A stretch of DNA of 64,000 bases, taken from Terriglobus roseus (lineage in GTDB: Bacteria > Acidobacteriota > Terriglobia > Terriglobales > Acidobacteriaceae). The notes beneath the pieces are model-generated. The model was not told the origin of the DNA, ran no database searches, and saw only the letters and a program-made list of their open reading frames with translations. A program made the position numbers and the translations under genes. Where the stretch lies: NCBI RefSeq assembly GCF_900102185.1, contig NZ_LT629690.1, positions 2,480,001 through 2,544,000 of the forward strand. The letters run 5' to 3'. This document shows positions 26,118 through 35,084 of the stretch, piece by piece. Numbering within the stretch: position 1 is the stretch's first letter; each line of letters opens with the position of its first letter.

Positions 26118-27068
26118 CTATGAGCGTCGCAGCCGTGGATTGGCGAGCGTATACAGCAGGTCAGTGAGCAGATTGGCTGCAAGGTACGTTAGGCCGATCG
26201 TCAATGTGCATCCCTGCACCAACGCGTAGTCGCGGTTGGAGATAGCGGAAAGCGTCAAACGCCCGATGCCCGGCCACGAGAAAATCGTCTCCGTCACAAT
26301 CGCGCCTGCCAGCAGCGATCCGAACTGCAATCCCACCACGGTCAATACAGGCACCAGCGCGTTACGCAACGCATGTTTGTAAACCACGGTGCGTTCCGGC
26401 AATCCTTTTGCACGGGCTGTGCGGATATAGTCCTGCCCAAGCTCCTCCAGCATGGACGTGCGCACCATACGCGTGAGAATGGCAGCCAAGGAAAGGCCCA
26501 ATGTAATGGATGGCAAAACAAGGTGCAGCATCGTGCTCGTTCCCAACAATGGTCCTGTGCCCGCGCCGGAAACTGGTAGCCATCCCAACGCAATGGAAAA
26601 CACGAGGATCAGAATCGGTCCTAGAGCGAAATTTGGGAATGACAATCCCACCAGAGAAACGCCACCAAGGATCCTGTCGGTAGCTTTGCCGCGATGTAAC
26701 GCCGATCCGACGCCGGCAGGCACTGCTAACAGAATCGCCAGCAACAGCGACGTGAGCGACATCAGCAGCGTATACGGATATCGCGCCAGCACCAGCGTGG
26801 TTACTGAATCCTTCAGCCGGATAGAACGCCCAAGATCGCCGTGCAGGACGCCCTTCCAATACAGCAGATACTGCGTATGAAGAGGTAGGTCGAGTCCCAG
26901 TTGATGGCGAAAGGCCGACAGATCCGTGGAACTTGCACCTTCCCCCATCATCTGTGCCACGGGATCACCCGGCACCAGATGAATCAGTAAGAAAACTAAT
27001 GACACGATGATCCACAACACCGGCAGGGTGAGCAGCACGCGTTTCACGATGGGCCACAGAGACTTCAT
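26118..27068 (-). CDS. ABC transporter permease, OppB/DppB type
   Basis: A 316-residue inner-membrane permease of peptide/nickel ABC importers. It has the N-terminal span, then VPGDPVAQMMGEGAS, HTQYLLYWKGVLHGDLGRSI and a core of five further spans. The EAA loop contacting the ATPase is DYIRTARAKGLPERTVVYKH-ALRNAL. VTETIFSWPGIGRLTLSAIS is the usual family ending. Its ATG overlaps the stop of the CorC/HlyC gene (ATGA). No OppC permease, ATPase or binding-protein gene is adjacent on this side, which is odd because these work as OppBCDF sets. Substrate not determined. Confidence 0.88.
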   Translation of the reverse strand: MKSLWPIVKRVLLTLPVLWIIVSLVFLLIHLVPGDPVAQMMGEGASSTDLSAFRHQLGLDLPLHTQYLLYWKGVLHGDLGRSIRLKDSVTTLVLARYPYTLLMSLTSLLLAILLAVPAGVGSALHRGKATDRILGGVSLVGLSFPNFALGPILILVFSIALGWLPVSGAGTGPLLGTSTMLHLVLPSITLGLSLAAILTRMVRTSMLEELGQDYIRTARAKGLPERTVVYKHALRNALVPVLTVVGLQFGSLLAGAIVTETIFSWPGIGRLTLSAISNRDYALVQGCTLTIGLTYLAANLLTDLLYTLANPRLRRS

Positions 27069-28486
27069 GCCTCGTTGCGTTCTTCCTGCACAGAGTCGAC
27101 ACTTTCCTTCGGCGGATCCGGCATGATCTGCACCCGGATACGGCTGATGCGACGGCCATTCATCTCCAATACGCGAAACACACGGCCTCCATAGATCACA
27201 TCTTCGCCTGTCTTGGGCAGATGTCCAAGCTGCGCCAGCATGAAGCCTGCGAGCGTCTCAATTCCAGCCTCGCGCGGAAAGTGCCAATGCAATTGTGTGG
27301 TCAGATCGCGCAGCGTCACCGTGCCATCCAGATCCACACTGCCATGGTGGTCTGGGGTTGGAAGATTACGCGCCGCGAGATCGAACTCATCCTGCAGCTC
27401 TCCCACCACCTGTTCCAGAACATCTTCCGCTGTAACCAAACCAACCGTAGAACCGAACTCATCCACCACGATTGCGATCTGACGTCTCCGCTGCTGAAAC
27501 TCCTGCAGCACCTCGACGGCAAGCTTCGTTTCCGGCACCACCATGACATCACGGACGACGTTACGCAGCGGTACAGAAGGCGCTTGTAAAGCGGCCGGGA
27601 GGCGGTTGTCGCGACGATAGTGCATCAACCGCGAAATGTCTTTGGAGTACACCACGCCGATAATGTGCTCCGTTCCTAGAACCGGGTCGTATACGGGCAC
27701 ACGTGAGTGCTGCTCTTCAATGATGCGTGCTGACGCAAGCTCCACCGGCATATCCGCTGGCAACGCAAAGATGCGTCCGCGCGGTGTCATAATTTCGCGC
27801 ACAGTGACGTGGTTCAGGTCGATAGCGTGATGAATCATCTGCTCCTGAAACTCGGGCAGTAGTCCATTCCGCCGCGTGGCAGTGGCCACCATCTTCAGTT
27901 CTTCCGGCGAATGCACCTCGCCGCCTTCGCTACGCAATGGCATACGGAACACACGCAGAACCAGCGCGGTCGAGCCCTTCAGGAAGCGAACCGCCGGCAG
28001 CGCAATACGGATGAAAACATCCATCGGCCCGGCTACAGCCAGCGCCAGCCTTTCACTGCGTTGGAGCGCAATCGATTTCGGCACCTGCTCTCCCAGCAGC
28101 ACTTCCAGGTAAGTAATGATGGAAAACGCCAGGATGATCGCCACAATGTGGCTGATGGCGGCCTCGTGCAACGCAAAGACTTTCCAACGCTGCAGAAAGG
28201 AGGCCTGTCCAAAAAGCTGTTCTAACACCTGCGCGACGGCGCTCTCTCCGAGGTAGCCAAGAGCCAGCGAGCAGAGTGTAACCCCAAGCTGATTTGCCGC
28301 CAGAAAATCGTCAATCTCCTGCTTGAGCCGCAGCGCTGTAGCGGCGCCGATGCGTCCACTACGCACCATGTGTTCCAGGCGTGTTTCTCGCACGGACACA
28401 ATGGCAAACTCCGCCGCAACGAAGAACGCGTTCGCCAGGATCAGAATGGCGACGGTCATCAGGCGGAACAGGGCCGATTCGAGCAT
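27065..28486 (-). CDS. CNNM/CBS-domain membrane protein, CorC/HlyC family
   Basis: A 473-residue protein of the CNNM (DUF21) class, implicated in divalent-cation (Mg, Co) efflux. The N-terminal CNNM domain (residues 1-200) has about four spans with NAFFVAAEFAIVSVRETRLE and LLGEQVPKSIALQRSERLAL. Two CBS domains follow (REIMTPRGRIFALPADMPVE; VPETKLAVEVLQEFQQRRRQ). A CorC_HlyC transporter-associated domain then ends the protein (LDGTVTLRDLTTQLHWHFPR; LGHLPKTGEDVIYGGRVFRV). Start at ATG 28486 (MLESALF), since the longer frame adds 40 non-family residues. Coupled to the downstream permease by a 4-base overlap. Confidence 0.9.
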   Translation of the reverse strand: MLESALFRLMTVAILILANAFFVAAEFAIVSVRETRLEHMVRSGRIGAATALRLKQEIDDFLAANQLGVTLCSLALGYLGESAVAQVLEQLFGQASFLQRWKVFALHEAAISHIVAIILAFSIITYLEVLLGEQVPKSIALQRSERLALAVAGPMDVFIRIALPAVRFLKGSTALVLRVFRMPLRSEGGEVHSPEELKMVATATRRNGLLPEFQEQMIHHAIDLNHVTVREIMTPRGRIFALPADMPVELASARIIEEQHSRVPVYDPVLGTEHIIGVVYSKDISRLMHYRRDNRLPAALQAPSVPLRNVVRDVMVVPETKLAVEVLQEFQQRRRQIAIVVDEFGSTVGLVTAEDVLEQVVGELQDEFDLAARNLPTPDHHGSVDLDGTVTLRDLTTQLHWHFPREAGIETLAGFMLAQLGHLPKTGEDVIYGGRVFRVLEMNGRRISRIRVQIMPDPPKESVDSVQEERNEA

Positions 28487-28571
28487 GGAGTCGAGTGTAC
28501 TGGACGGAAAGTTATGCCGTCGGACTTCAATGGTTCGTGAATTGTGTAATCTAAAACAGAGCACTCGAAGA

Positions 28572-28934
28572 ATGATGGCCGAACTACAGATCGCAAGCGG
28601 CACCACGCGTTTTCAACGCGTATGCGCTGTGCTGTGCCTGTTTCTTCTACTCTTCTCGGTTGCACACACTGTCTTCGGCCACTCGGAAGTTTTGAGAGCT
28701 CCGCAAGTAGGCGCTACCGGCTCGTCCGATAACTCCGTTCTTCATGCACTGACCACGGACACGCCAGACACCTGCGCACTTTGCGTTGCGATCACGACCA
28801 TTGTGGTCATGGCAGTCCTGACGCTTGGTGCGCCGCGTCCGTCGCGTCCACGCACGCCAGTGCTGCTACAGCTTTCCGGAACAGTCACCGGATGGCATCC
28901 TTCTCTTTTCTCGCGGCCTCCTCCAGCCCGTTGA
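28572..28934 (+). CDS. Small membrane/secreted protein upstream of the TonB receptor (DUF2946-like)
   Basis: A 120-residue product starting at either of two tandem ATGs. One N-terminal hydrophobic segment (VCAVLCLFLLLFSVAHTVFG) is a signal anchor or signal peptide. A second hydrophobic segment (about residues 73-90) is preceded by a TCALC motif. That C-x2-C plus a following hydrophobic stretch is reminiscent of DUF2946 proteins, some of which sit beside copper-related TonB receptors. It lies 90 bp upstream of a TonB-dependent receptor in the same direction, so the pair may function together in metal uptake. This is inference from context and a short motif. Confidence 0.55.
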   Translation: MMAELQIASGTTRFQRVCAVLCLFLLLFSVAHTVFGHSEVLRAPQVGATGSSDNSVLHALTTDTPDTCALCVAITTIVVMAVLTLGAPRPSRPRTPVLLQLSGTVTGWHPSLFSRPPPAR

Positions 28935-29024
28935 TTCGCGTCGCCCGGTAGCTTACTGCTGCCGCTTTGCTGCTTCCATGCAGCATTTACGCTGATTTGC
29001 TTTCAACACTTTGAGGAGTTCTCC

Positions 29025-31607
29025 ATGCGCATGGGCCGATTTGCCCTCATGCTCTCCCTTCCAGTAGCAGCTATTGCCGCTGGCATTCCTGCTGTTGCTC
29101 AATCCACCGCCGGTACCGTAACAGGCATCGTTACAGACGCCAGCGGCGCAGCCATTCCCAACGCGACCGTTCTCATCGCGAATCCCGTCAGCGGCCTGAA
29201 CCGCACCGCGACGAGTGACACCACGGGCCGTTATACCTTTACGAATCTGCCGTTCAATCGCTACCACATTGAAGTTTCGGCAACAGGCTTCTCCAGTACA
29301 ACCAGCGACGTCCAGGTGCGCACCGGCAACGCGACACAACTCGATCTGCAATTGAAGGTCGGCGCGGCGTCGCAGGAGATCACCGTTGAGTCTGATGATG
29401 TGCTGAACACCTCGGCACAACAATCCACCACCATTGACCGCGATCTGTTTACGAAACTGCCGCTGGTCAGCACCTCTTCTCCACTCTCCAGCCTCGTTAC
29501 GCTGAGCACACCCGGTATCGCATCCGACTCAAACGGCCTCTTCCATCCGCTTGGCGAGCACGCCGACACGACCTTCGCCATCGACGGTCAGCCCATCAGC
29601 GACCAGCAGAGCCGCGTTTTTGGCAATCAGCCGTCACCCAACATCATCCAATCAGTCAACGTCATCAACGGCATTGCGCCCGCGGAATATGGCGATAAGA
29701 CCAGCCTCGTGGTGGAAACCACCACGCGTTCCGGTCTGGGACTGGCCAAGCCTACGGGCACAGTGGGACTAAGCTATGGCACCTTCGGTTCGGTCACGCC
29801 ATCACTTGCTGTCGGCTTTGGTGGCAAAACTGTAGGCGACTTCCTTTCCATCGACGGCTATCGCAGCGGCCGCTATCTGGATAGCCCGGAATATCGTCCG
29901 ATCCATGACGTTGGCAACAGCATCAACATCTTCAATCGCAGCGACTACCATCCGACTGATGCAGATGCATTGCAGTTGAACCTGTCGTTCTCACGTTCGT
30001 GGTTCCAGCAGCCCAATCAATACGACCAGCCCAACCAGGATCAGCGCGCGAAGATCATCTCTTTCAACATTGCGCCAAGCTGGACACACACCATCAGCCC
30101 CAACAGCCTGATCACGGTTTCACCCTATCTGCGCCAGGACAACTTCCACTACTACCCCAGCAATGACGTCTTCAACGACACGCCAGTAACGCTGTCGCAA
30201 TCGCGCCGTTTGCAGAACGCTGGCCTCCGCGCGGACTACACGCTCAACAAGGGCATTCACACGTTGAAAGCCGGAGCGACCTTGTACCACACCTTCCTTA
30301 CAGAAGGCTTTGGCCTCGGCGTTACGGATGCGACGTTTAATGCGCCATGCGTTGATGCTGACGGCAATCCTGTCACGGATCCTTCCATCACAAGCCCCAC
30401 GCAATGCGGCGTGGGCAATGACTACACGGCGAACGACAGCTATGCACCAGGCCTCGCACCGTACGATCTGACGCGTGGTGGTTCCATCTATCGCTTCCAC
30501 GGCCATACCGATATCAAGCAGGAAGCCGTATATTTCTCAGACAACATCATGTGGCACGACTGGAACGTACAGTTGGGCGTGCGTGGGGACAACTACAACG
30601 GCTTGAGCAGCCGTTCCAAGGTTGAGCCGCGTATCAATGTCGCGTATCACGTGCATCCCAGCGGCACCGTTCTGCGGTTGGGATGGGGACAATTCTTCCT
30701 CACCCCATATAACGAAAACCTGATTGTCAGCAGCACGACGGGCGTTGGTGGTTTGCAGAGCACGGCAGGCGACCAGCTTAAGGACGTGGCTTTGAAGCCG
30801 GCATCACGCAACCAGTACACCGCTGGATTCGAGCAGTCCTTTGGTCGCTACCTGGTTGTGAACGGTGAGTATTTCTGGAAGTACACGGACCGCGATTTTG
30901 ACTTTGACGTGGTTCTGAATTCTCCGCTGGCCTTTCCCATTCAGTGGCAGAAGTCCAAAATCGATGGCTTCGGTATCAAGGTCACCATGCCGGCATACCA
31001 CGGCGTCTCTGCATATTCGGTGCTGGGACACACGCGTTCTCGCTTCTTTGGTCCGGAGGTTGGTGGCGTGCTCTCCAACGATCCCACGATCAACACCAGC
31101 AGCGTGTTTCGTATCGATCACGATCAGGCCTTCCAGCAATCCACCAATCTGCAGTACCAGTACAAGCACGGTCCCTACTTCGGCCTAACCTGGCGCTATG
31201 AAAGCGGCCTGGTGGCTGGCTCCGTAACGGATCCTGAAACGGCGTTGGGCTTCACACCGGATCAGCAGCAGCAGATTCAGCTCACCTGCGGCAATGTTCG
31301 TGCGACCCTTGCGAATCCCATCACCAGCTGCTCCCCTGGCCAGCTCTATTCCCCGCTGGTGAAGATTCCGGCTCCTGGGACGGAGAATGACGACAAGAAC
31401 CCGCCGCGCATTGCTCCGCGTACGCTGTTCGATGGTCAGCTTGGTTGGGACAACGTGCTGCATAAGGATCGTCTGAAGACGAACCTTTCCATCACAGCCA
31501 CAAACCTGACGAACAAGACTGCTCTGTACAACTTCCTGTCGACGTTCAGCGGAACGCACTACGTTTCGCCACGAACGGTCACTGGACAGGTCTCGTTCAA
31601 CTTCTAA
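29025..31607 (+). CDS. TonB-dependent outer-membrane receptor with N-terminal CarboxypepD-regulatory-like domain
   Basis: An 860-residue outer-membrane protein. A signal peptide (about 1-26) is followed by an Ig-like carboxypeptidase-regulatory domain, residues about 28-110 (GTVTGIVTDASGAAIPNATV, TSDTTGRYTFTNLPFNRYHI). A plug-like segment follows (FAIDGQPISDQQSRVFGN, IQSVNVINGIAPAEYGDKTS), then a long beta-barrel ending in aromatic GQVSFNF, the usual barrel-assembly signal. This layout is typical of Acidobacteriota Oar-like receptors, though at 860 residues it is shorter than the usual 1000-1200. GAGGAG precedes the ATG. The ligand is unknown; the preceding C-x2-C protein hints at metal. A strong terminator follows. 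Confidence 0.9.
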   Translation: MRMGRFALMLSLPVAAIAAGIPAVAQSTAGTVTGIVTDASGAAIPNATVLIANPVSGLNRTATSDTTGRYTFTNLPFNRYHIEVSATGFSSTTSDVQVRTGNATQLDLQLKVGAASQEITVESDDVLNTSAQQSTTIDRDLFTKLPLVSTSSPLSSLVTLSTPGIASDSNGLFHPLGEHADTTFAIDGQPISDQQSRVFGNQPSPNIIQSVNVINGIAPAEYGDKTSLVVETTTRSGLGLAKPTGTVGLSYGTFGSVTPSLAVGFGGKTVGDFLSIDGYRSGRYLDSPEYRPIHDVGNSINIFNRSDYHPTDADALQLNLSFSRSWFQQPNQYDQPNQDQRAKIISFNIAPSWTHTISPNSLITVSPYLRQDNFHYYPSNDVFNDTPVTLSQSRRLQNAGLRADYTLNKGIHTLKAGATLYHTFLTEGFGLGVTDATFNAPCVDADGNPVTDPSITSPTQCGVGNDYTANDSYAPGLAPYDLTRGGSIYRFHGHTDIKQEAVYFSDNIMWHDWNVQLGVRGDNYNGLSSRSKVEPRINVAYHVHPSGTVLRLGWGQFFLTPYNENLIVSSTTGVGGLQSTAGDQLKDVALKPASRNQYTAGFEQSFGRYLVVNGEYFWKYTDRDFDFDVVLNSPLAFPIQWQKSKIDGFGIKVTMPAYHGVSAYSVLGHTRSRFFGPEVGGVLSNDPTINTSSVFRIDHDQAFQQSTNLQYQYKHGPYFGLTWRYESGLVAGSVTDPETALGFTPDQQQQIQLTCGNVRATLANPITSCSPGQLYSPLVKIPAPGTENDDKNPPRIAPRTLFDGQLGWDNVLHKDRLKTNLSITATNLTNKTALYNFLSTFSGTHYVSPRTVTGQVSFNF

Positions 31608-31626
31608 CGCTGCTCTTGCACACTAA

Positions 31627-31667
31627 AAACGAAAACGTCCGCGAATGATTCGCGGACGTTTTCGTTT
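31627..31667. terminator. Bidirectional terminator after the TonB receptor
   Basis: AAACGAAAACGTCCGCGA (31627-31644) pairs with TCGCGGACGTTTTCGTTT (31650-31667): an 18-bp perfect stem with a 5-base loop. It separates the receptor from the convergent glycosyltransferase. Confidence 0.93.
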
Positions 31668-31680
31668 GCCTTTAAATCTT

Positions 31681-32658
31681 TTACGAGAGCATCGTCTCTT
31701 CCGAAGACCGCAGCCGCACCATGCGTTCCACTGCATAGGGCGCGCGGTTCTGTGGCGAATAGAAGTGGCGCACCTGAAGTTCACCCAGCAGACCAATTCC
31801 AATCAGCTGCACACCCGCCAAGATCAACACAGAAGCCACAATGAACCATGGCCCATGTTGATGCAGAATTGCGCCACCACGAAGCAGCTTCATCAGCAGC
31901 AATCCCAGCGACATCATCATGCCCATCAACACACTGAGCGCGCCGTAGCTGCCGAAAAAATGCAGCGGCCGAGTCATGTACTTCAACAGAAAACGGATAG
32001 TCAACAAATCAAGAAACACGCGAAAAGTACGCGTGATGCCATAGTGGCTTTTCCCTGCGCCGCGAGGTGGATTCGAGATCGGAATTTCGCAGATCGAAGC
32101 TCCCCACCATGATGCCAATGCAGGAATGAACCGGTGCATCTGGCCGTACAGCGGAATGCTCTGGATCACTTCACGACGATAGGCCTTAAACGTGGTTCCA
32201 AAATCATGGATTTTCACGCCGCTAAGTTTGGCCACCATCCAGTTCGCCAGGCGTGATGGGATGCGGCGCAAGACAAAACTGTCTAGGCGTTGGGCACGCC
32301 AACCGCTCACCACGTCATAGCCCTCTTCCAGTTTTGCCAGGAAGTTTGGAATCTCGCTCGGGTCATGTTGCAGATCGCCATCCATGGCAAGCACGAAGTC
32401 GCCCTGAGCATTGTCAAAGCCGGCGGCCAAGGCAGACGTCTGACCAAAGTTACGGCGCAGCTTGATGACTAGAACTCGGCTATCAACCGCCGCAATCTCT
32501 TCCAACAGACGATAAGTGCGATCGCGCGATCCATCATCCACGAAGATAATTTCGAAGCGATCCCCCACGTGCTCCATGACATTTTTCAATTGGTCATAGA
32601 GCGTGGTGACATTCTCCTCTTCATCATGGAACGGAACGACGATGGAATACTTGAACAC
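31681..32658 (-). CDS. GT2-family polyprenyl-phosphate glycosyltransferase (DPM1/GtrB-like)
   Basis: A 325-residue enzyme. The GT-A domain starts SIVVPFHDEEENVTTLYDQL, with FVDDGSRDRTYRLL, NFGQTSALAAGFDNAQGD and the metal-binding DGDLQHDP. Two C-terminal spans (about 232-254 and 267-290) anchor it in the inner membrane. These proteins transfer a sugar from a nucleotide to undecaprenyl phosphate, facing the cytoplasm, for later use in lipid A, O-antigen or glycan modification. No neighbouring glycan genes show the pathway. It is divergent from the membrane-anchored unknown. Confidence 0.88.
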   Translation of the reverse strand: MFKYSIVVPFHDEEENVTTLYDQLKNVMEHVGDRFEIIFVDDGSRDRTYRLLEEIAAVDSRVLVIKLRRNFGQTSALAAGFDNAQGDFVLAMDGDLQHDPSEIPNFLAKLEEGYDVVSGWRAQRLDSFVLRRIPSRLANWMVAKLSGVKIHDFGTTFKAYRREVIQSIPLYGQMHRFIPALASWWGASICEIPISNPPRGAGKSHYGITRTFRVFLDLLTIRFLLKYMTRPLHFFGSYGALSVLMGMMMSLGLLLMKLLRGGAILHQHGPWFIVASVLILAGVQLIGIGLLGELQVRHFYSPQNRAPYAVERMVRLRSSEETMLS

Positions 32659-32755
32659 ATCCCGATTTTACGCCCTTGCGCAAGAGGAATCTGCCTGGAT
32701 TCCTCCCTGAGTTCGCCATCGACTTGTATCTCATTCAGCCACAAGATGATGACAA

Positions 32756-33346
32756 ATGGCGACACAACCCTACACGGAAGAGCCTGTCCTGGAGCACGGC
32801 GACTCGGAAGAGATGACCGCCGTAGAGGAGTTCCATGAAGCACCGACACCCCGACGGTGGTACCTTGGAAGCGATATGGGTAAGAAGCTTGTTGGCGTCA
32901 TCGTTCTCGTTTTGATCGCTGCAGGAGCATGGTATGCCTACCATCGGCGTGCGAGCCAGGTGGGTGACGGCGCCATTAAGTTTGAGGATACGAGTGCCCT
33001 GACAGACGAGTCGAAGCCCACGACGTCAGAGTCATCCAGCATCGTCACAACACCTTCTGACACATCCAAGCGAAACATCGTACAGCCCACAACGAATGTG
33101 CAGCCACCGATGACTGGCACCGTTGCGGCTGCTGCTCCCACGGCGGCAACACCTGCGACGGACAGCATCTCGGCAAATCCCACCAACGGAATGGCATTCA
33201 CCGGCAGCGGAAAGTATCAGGTATATCGCCAAGGCAATCTGACCTGGCGCGTGGATACTGAAACAGGCCGCACCTGCATTCTGTTCGCCACCATGGAAGA
33301 GTGGCGTAAGCCGATTGTTTATCAGCACGGCTGCAACAACAGCTAA
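32756..33346 (+). CDS. Single-span anchored periplasmic protein of unknown function
   Basis: A 196-residue type II membrane protein: an acidic cytoplasmic tail (1-42), one span (KKLVGVIVLVLIAAGAWYAY, about 43-62), a long Ser/Thr/Ala/Pro linker (63-150) and a small C-terminal domain. That domain has GKYQVYRQGNLTWRVDTETG, RTCILFATMEEWRKPIVYQH and GC, with a pair of cysteines that could form a disulfide. The YQVYRQGN.TWRVDT.TGRTCI end looks like a small beta domain. It occurs in acidobacterial proteins as far as I recall, but I cannot name it. It ends at a terminator shared with the convergent TauE-like gene. Confidence 0.7.
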   Translation: MATQPYTEEPVLEHGDSEEMTAVEEFHEAPTPRRWYLGSDMGKKLVGVIVLVLIAAGAWYAYHRRASQVGDGAIKFEDTSALTDESKPTTSESSSIVTTPSDTSKRNIVQPTTNVQPPMTGTVAAAAPTAATPATDSISANPTNGMAFTGSGKYQVYRQGNLTWRVDTETGRTCILFATMEEWRKPIVYQHGCNNS

Positions 33347-33371
33347 TAGCGATAGCTCTTCGAGAAATAAG

Positions 33372-33399
33372 TAAGGACATGGCTTTCGCCATGCCCTTA
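33372..33399. terminator. Terminator between convergent genes
   Basis: TAAGGACATGGC (33372-33383) pairs with GCCATGCCCTTA (33388-33399) around a TTTC loop. The stem is 11 bp with one mismatch. It lies between the anchored unknown and the last gene of the cys operon. Confidence 0.75.
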
Positions 33400-33421
33400 A
33401 AACGTTTGCTTATGAACGCCG

Positions 33422-34183
33422 CTAGCGGATGGGATGAATCGCGTTGTTGTAGATAAACTGCGCGCCGATAATCAGCAGCCACACCCAAAGCGCAAACCGC
33501 AGTGGACGCTTGGGGATAAACTTCGCTGACCACGTTCCTACGATCACACCGAAGATGCCGCCAATCACAAGCTCCTTCAGCAGTGAGGCATCATGCGCTC
33601 CGCTGAACATGTGAGCGCCGCTGCCCACTAGCGACAGAGCAAAGCCAAACAAAATATCCGTGCCCACCACCTGGGCAGGCGCAAGGTTCGTCAACGACAG
33701 CAGCGCGGCGGTACCCAACGCACCAGCACCAGCAGACGAAAAGCCTACTTCAGCGCCTACGGGGAACATCAACAACGGCATGCAGAAACGGCAATCGCGC
33801 GGCTTTTCACGTTGAGAGATGGGGCGGAAAGAGAAGATGATCTGATAGATCGCCGTCAGCACAAGCACCGCACCGAGCAGGCCGTTCATGATGTGCTGCG
33901 AACCTTTGCTGACCAGATGCGCAAGGAACAACGAACCCAGCAGAACGCCCGGCAATCCGCCCAACAGCATCCATCCCAGCACACGCCAGTTCACCTGCTT
34001 ACGGATGATCTGCGTGGGCACGAGGAACAGTTTTACAGCTGCCGAAAACACCAGCCCGGTCGTGACAGCAACCGCTGTTGGTACTCCAAGGAACAGGATG
34101 AGCAAGGGCGTGGTGATGGTGCCTGCGCCCACGCCGGTCAAAGCGATAAACATCGCAATGACAAATCCAATCAGGTAATGCAT
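33422..34183 (-). CDS. TauE/SafE-family membrane transporter, cys operon
   Basis: A 253-residue TauE/SafE (DUF81) protein with about eight spans. It has a two-repeat pattern: IGFVIAMFIALTGVGAGTIT-TPLL in the first half and VGFSSAGAGALGTAALLSLT in the second, each with the family's G-x-G/A-x-G loop. Family members export sulfite, sulfoacetate or taurine-derived anions, or import sulfate in some cys operons. It lies 67 bp after cysH, in the same direction as cysD-cysN-cysH, so a sulfur oxyanion is the likely substrate. Direction is unproven: no other sulfate transporter is in the window. Confidence 0.85.
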   Translation of the reverse strand: MHYLIGFVIAMFIALTGVGAGTITTPLLILFLGVPTAVAVTTGLVFSAAVKLFLVPTQIIRKQVNWRVLGWMLLGGLPGVLLGSLFLAHLVSKGSQHIMNGLLGAVLVLTAIYQIIFSFRPISQREKPRDCRFCMPLLMFPVGAEVGFSSAGAGALGTAALLSLTNLAPAQVVGTDILFGFALSLVGSGAHMFSGAHDASLLKELVIGGIFGVIVGTWSAKFIPKRPLRFALWVWLLIIGAQFIYNNAIHPIR

Positions 34184-34250
34184 CGTCTGCTTTCGTGAAC
34201 AGACTGCGGAAGAATTACGCAGCCAGGAAAATCGTTCGTTTTCCTAAGAA

Positions 34251-35084
34251 TCAGTGCGCAGCATCCGGATTGGCCGTGTCCGTGGCCTGGATATGGATGC
34301 CGCATTCCACCTTCTTTCCTCCCCAGCGGCCCGATCGAGGATCGTTCGGGTCCGTGGGGAGGGTGGTACATGGCTGACATCCAATGGACGTATACCCCAG
34401 GTCGTACAGGGGCAGCAGTGGAATGTTGAAGTGCGCGCTCAACTGCCACACATCGCGCGTAGTCCAGTCCGCGAAGGGGCTGAGCTTACGCACAATCGTG
34501 TCCGGCTTCACGGCAAAATCATCGATCTCTTTCAACGCGGTACGGCTGCGCGCTTGCTCGCGGCGCAATCCTGTGAGCCACACCTTGTAGTTCGCGACGG
34601 CGTCGAACAGCGGCTCCACTTTGCGCAGACCGCAGCAGCGATTGGGCTCTGTTTGATAGAGCAGTCCAAACTCCGACTCCTGCTCCGCAACTGTCTTCTT
34701 GGGCAGCAGATTCGTCAGGTTCAAGTTCCACTCGCGCGTCATGCGATCGCGATATTCGTAGGTCTCGGGGAAGTGATAACCCGTCTCCAAGAACAGCACT
34801 GGAATGTTCGGGCGAAGCTCCAGGGCAAGATGCAACAAGAGCACATCCTCCGCCTGAAATGAGCATGTAAGGCACGCTTCGCCTTCGCCAACGCCTTCCA
34901 ACTCTGTGCGCAGTAACTCACGCACATGCGCAAGCTGCGCCAACAACTCAGGACGAAGCTCCGGCAGATTGCCATCGCCGGTAACTACCGGTGCGCCGCC
35001 ATGGCGTTCCGTTTCACGCTCGGCGCGGAGGATCTCTTTCTCATGCTCACGCGAGACGATGCCGGGAGTAGTCGAGGTCTCCAT
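34251..35084 (-). CDS. cysH: Assimilatory adenylyl-sulfate (APS) reductase
   Basis: A 277-residue CysH-family reductase, producing sulfite from APS. The iron-sulfur ligands CC...CxxC are present (NRCCGLRKVEPLFD and SIGCQPCTTLPTDP). This marks the APS-using type rather than the PAPS-using enterobacterial one. The catalytic cysteine motif is VECGIHIQ near the C-terminus. The P-loop-like substrate region is FQAEDVLLLHLALEL. The N-terminal 45 residues are an extension with charged helices. Its ATG overlaps the cysN stop by one base (TAATG), so translation is coupled. An APS reductase fits the absence of an APS kinase domain in CysN. Confidence 0.93.
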   Translation of the reverse strand: METSTTPGIVSREHEKEILRAERETERHGGAPVVTGDGNLPELRPELLAQLAHVRELLRTELEGVGEGEACLTCSFQAEDVLLLHLALELRPNIPVLFLETGYHFPETYEYRDRMTREWNLNLTNLLPKKTVAEQESEFGLLYQTEPNRCCGLRKVEPLFDAVANYKVWLTGLRREQARSRTALKEIDDFAVKPDTIVRKLSPFADWTTRDVWQLSAHFNIPLLPLYDLGYTSIGCQPCTTLPTDPNDPRSGRWGGKKVECGIHIQATDTANPDAAH

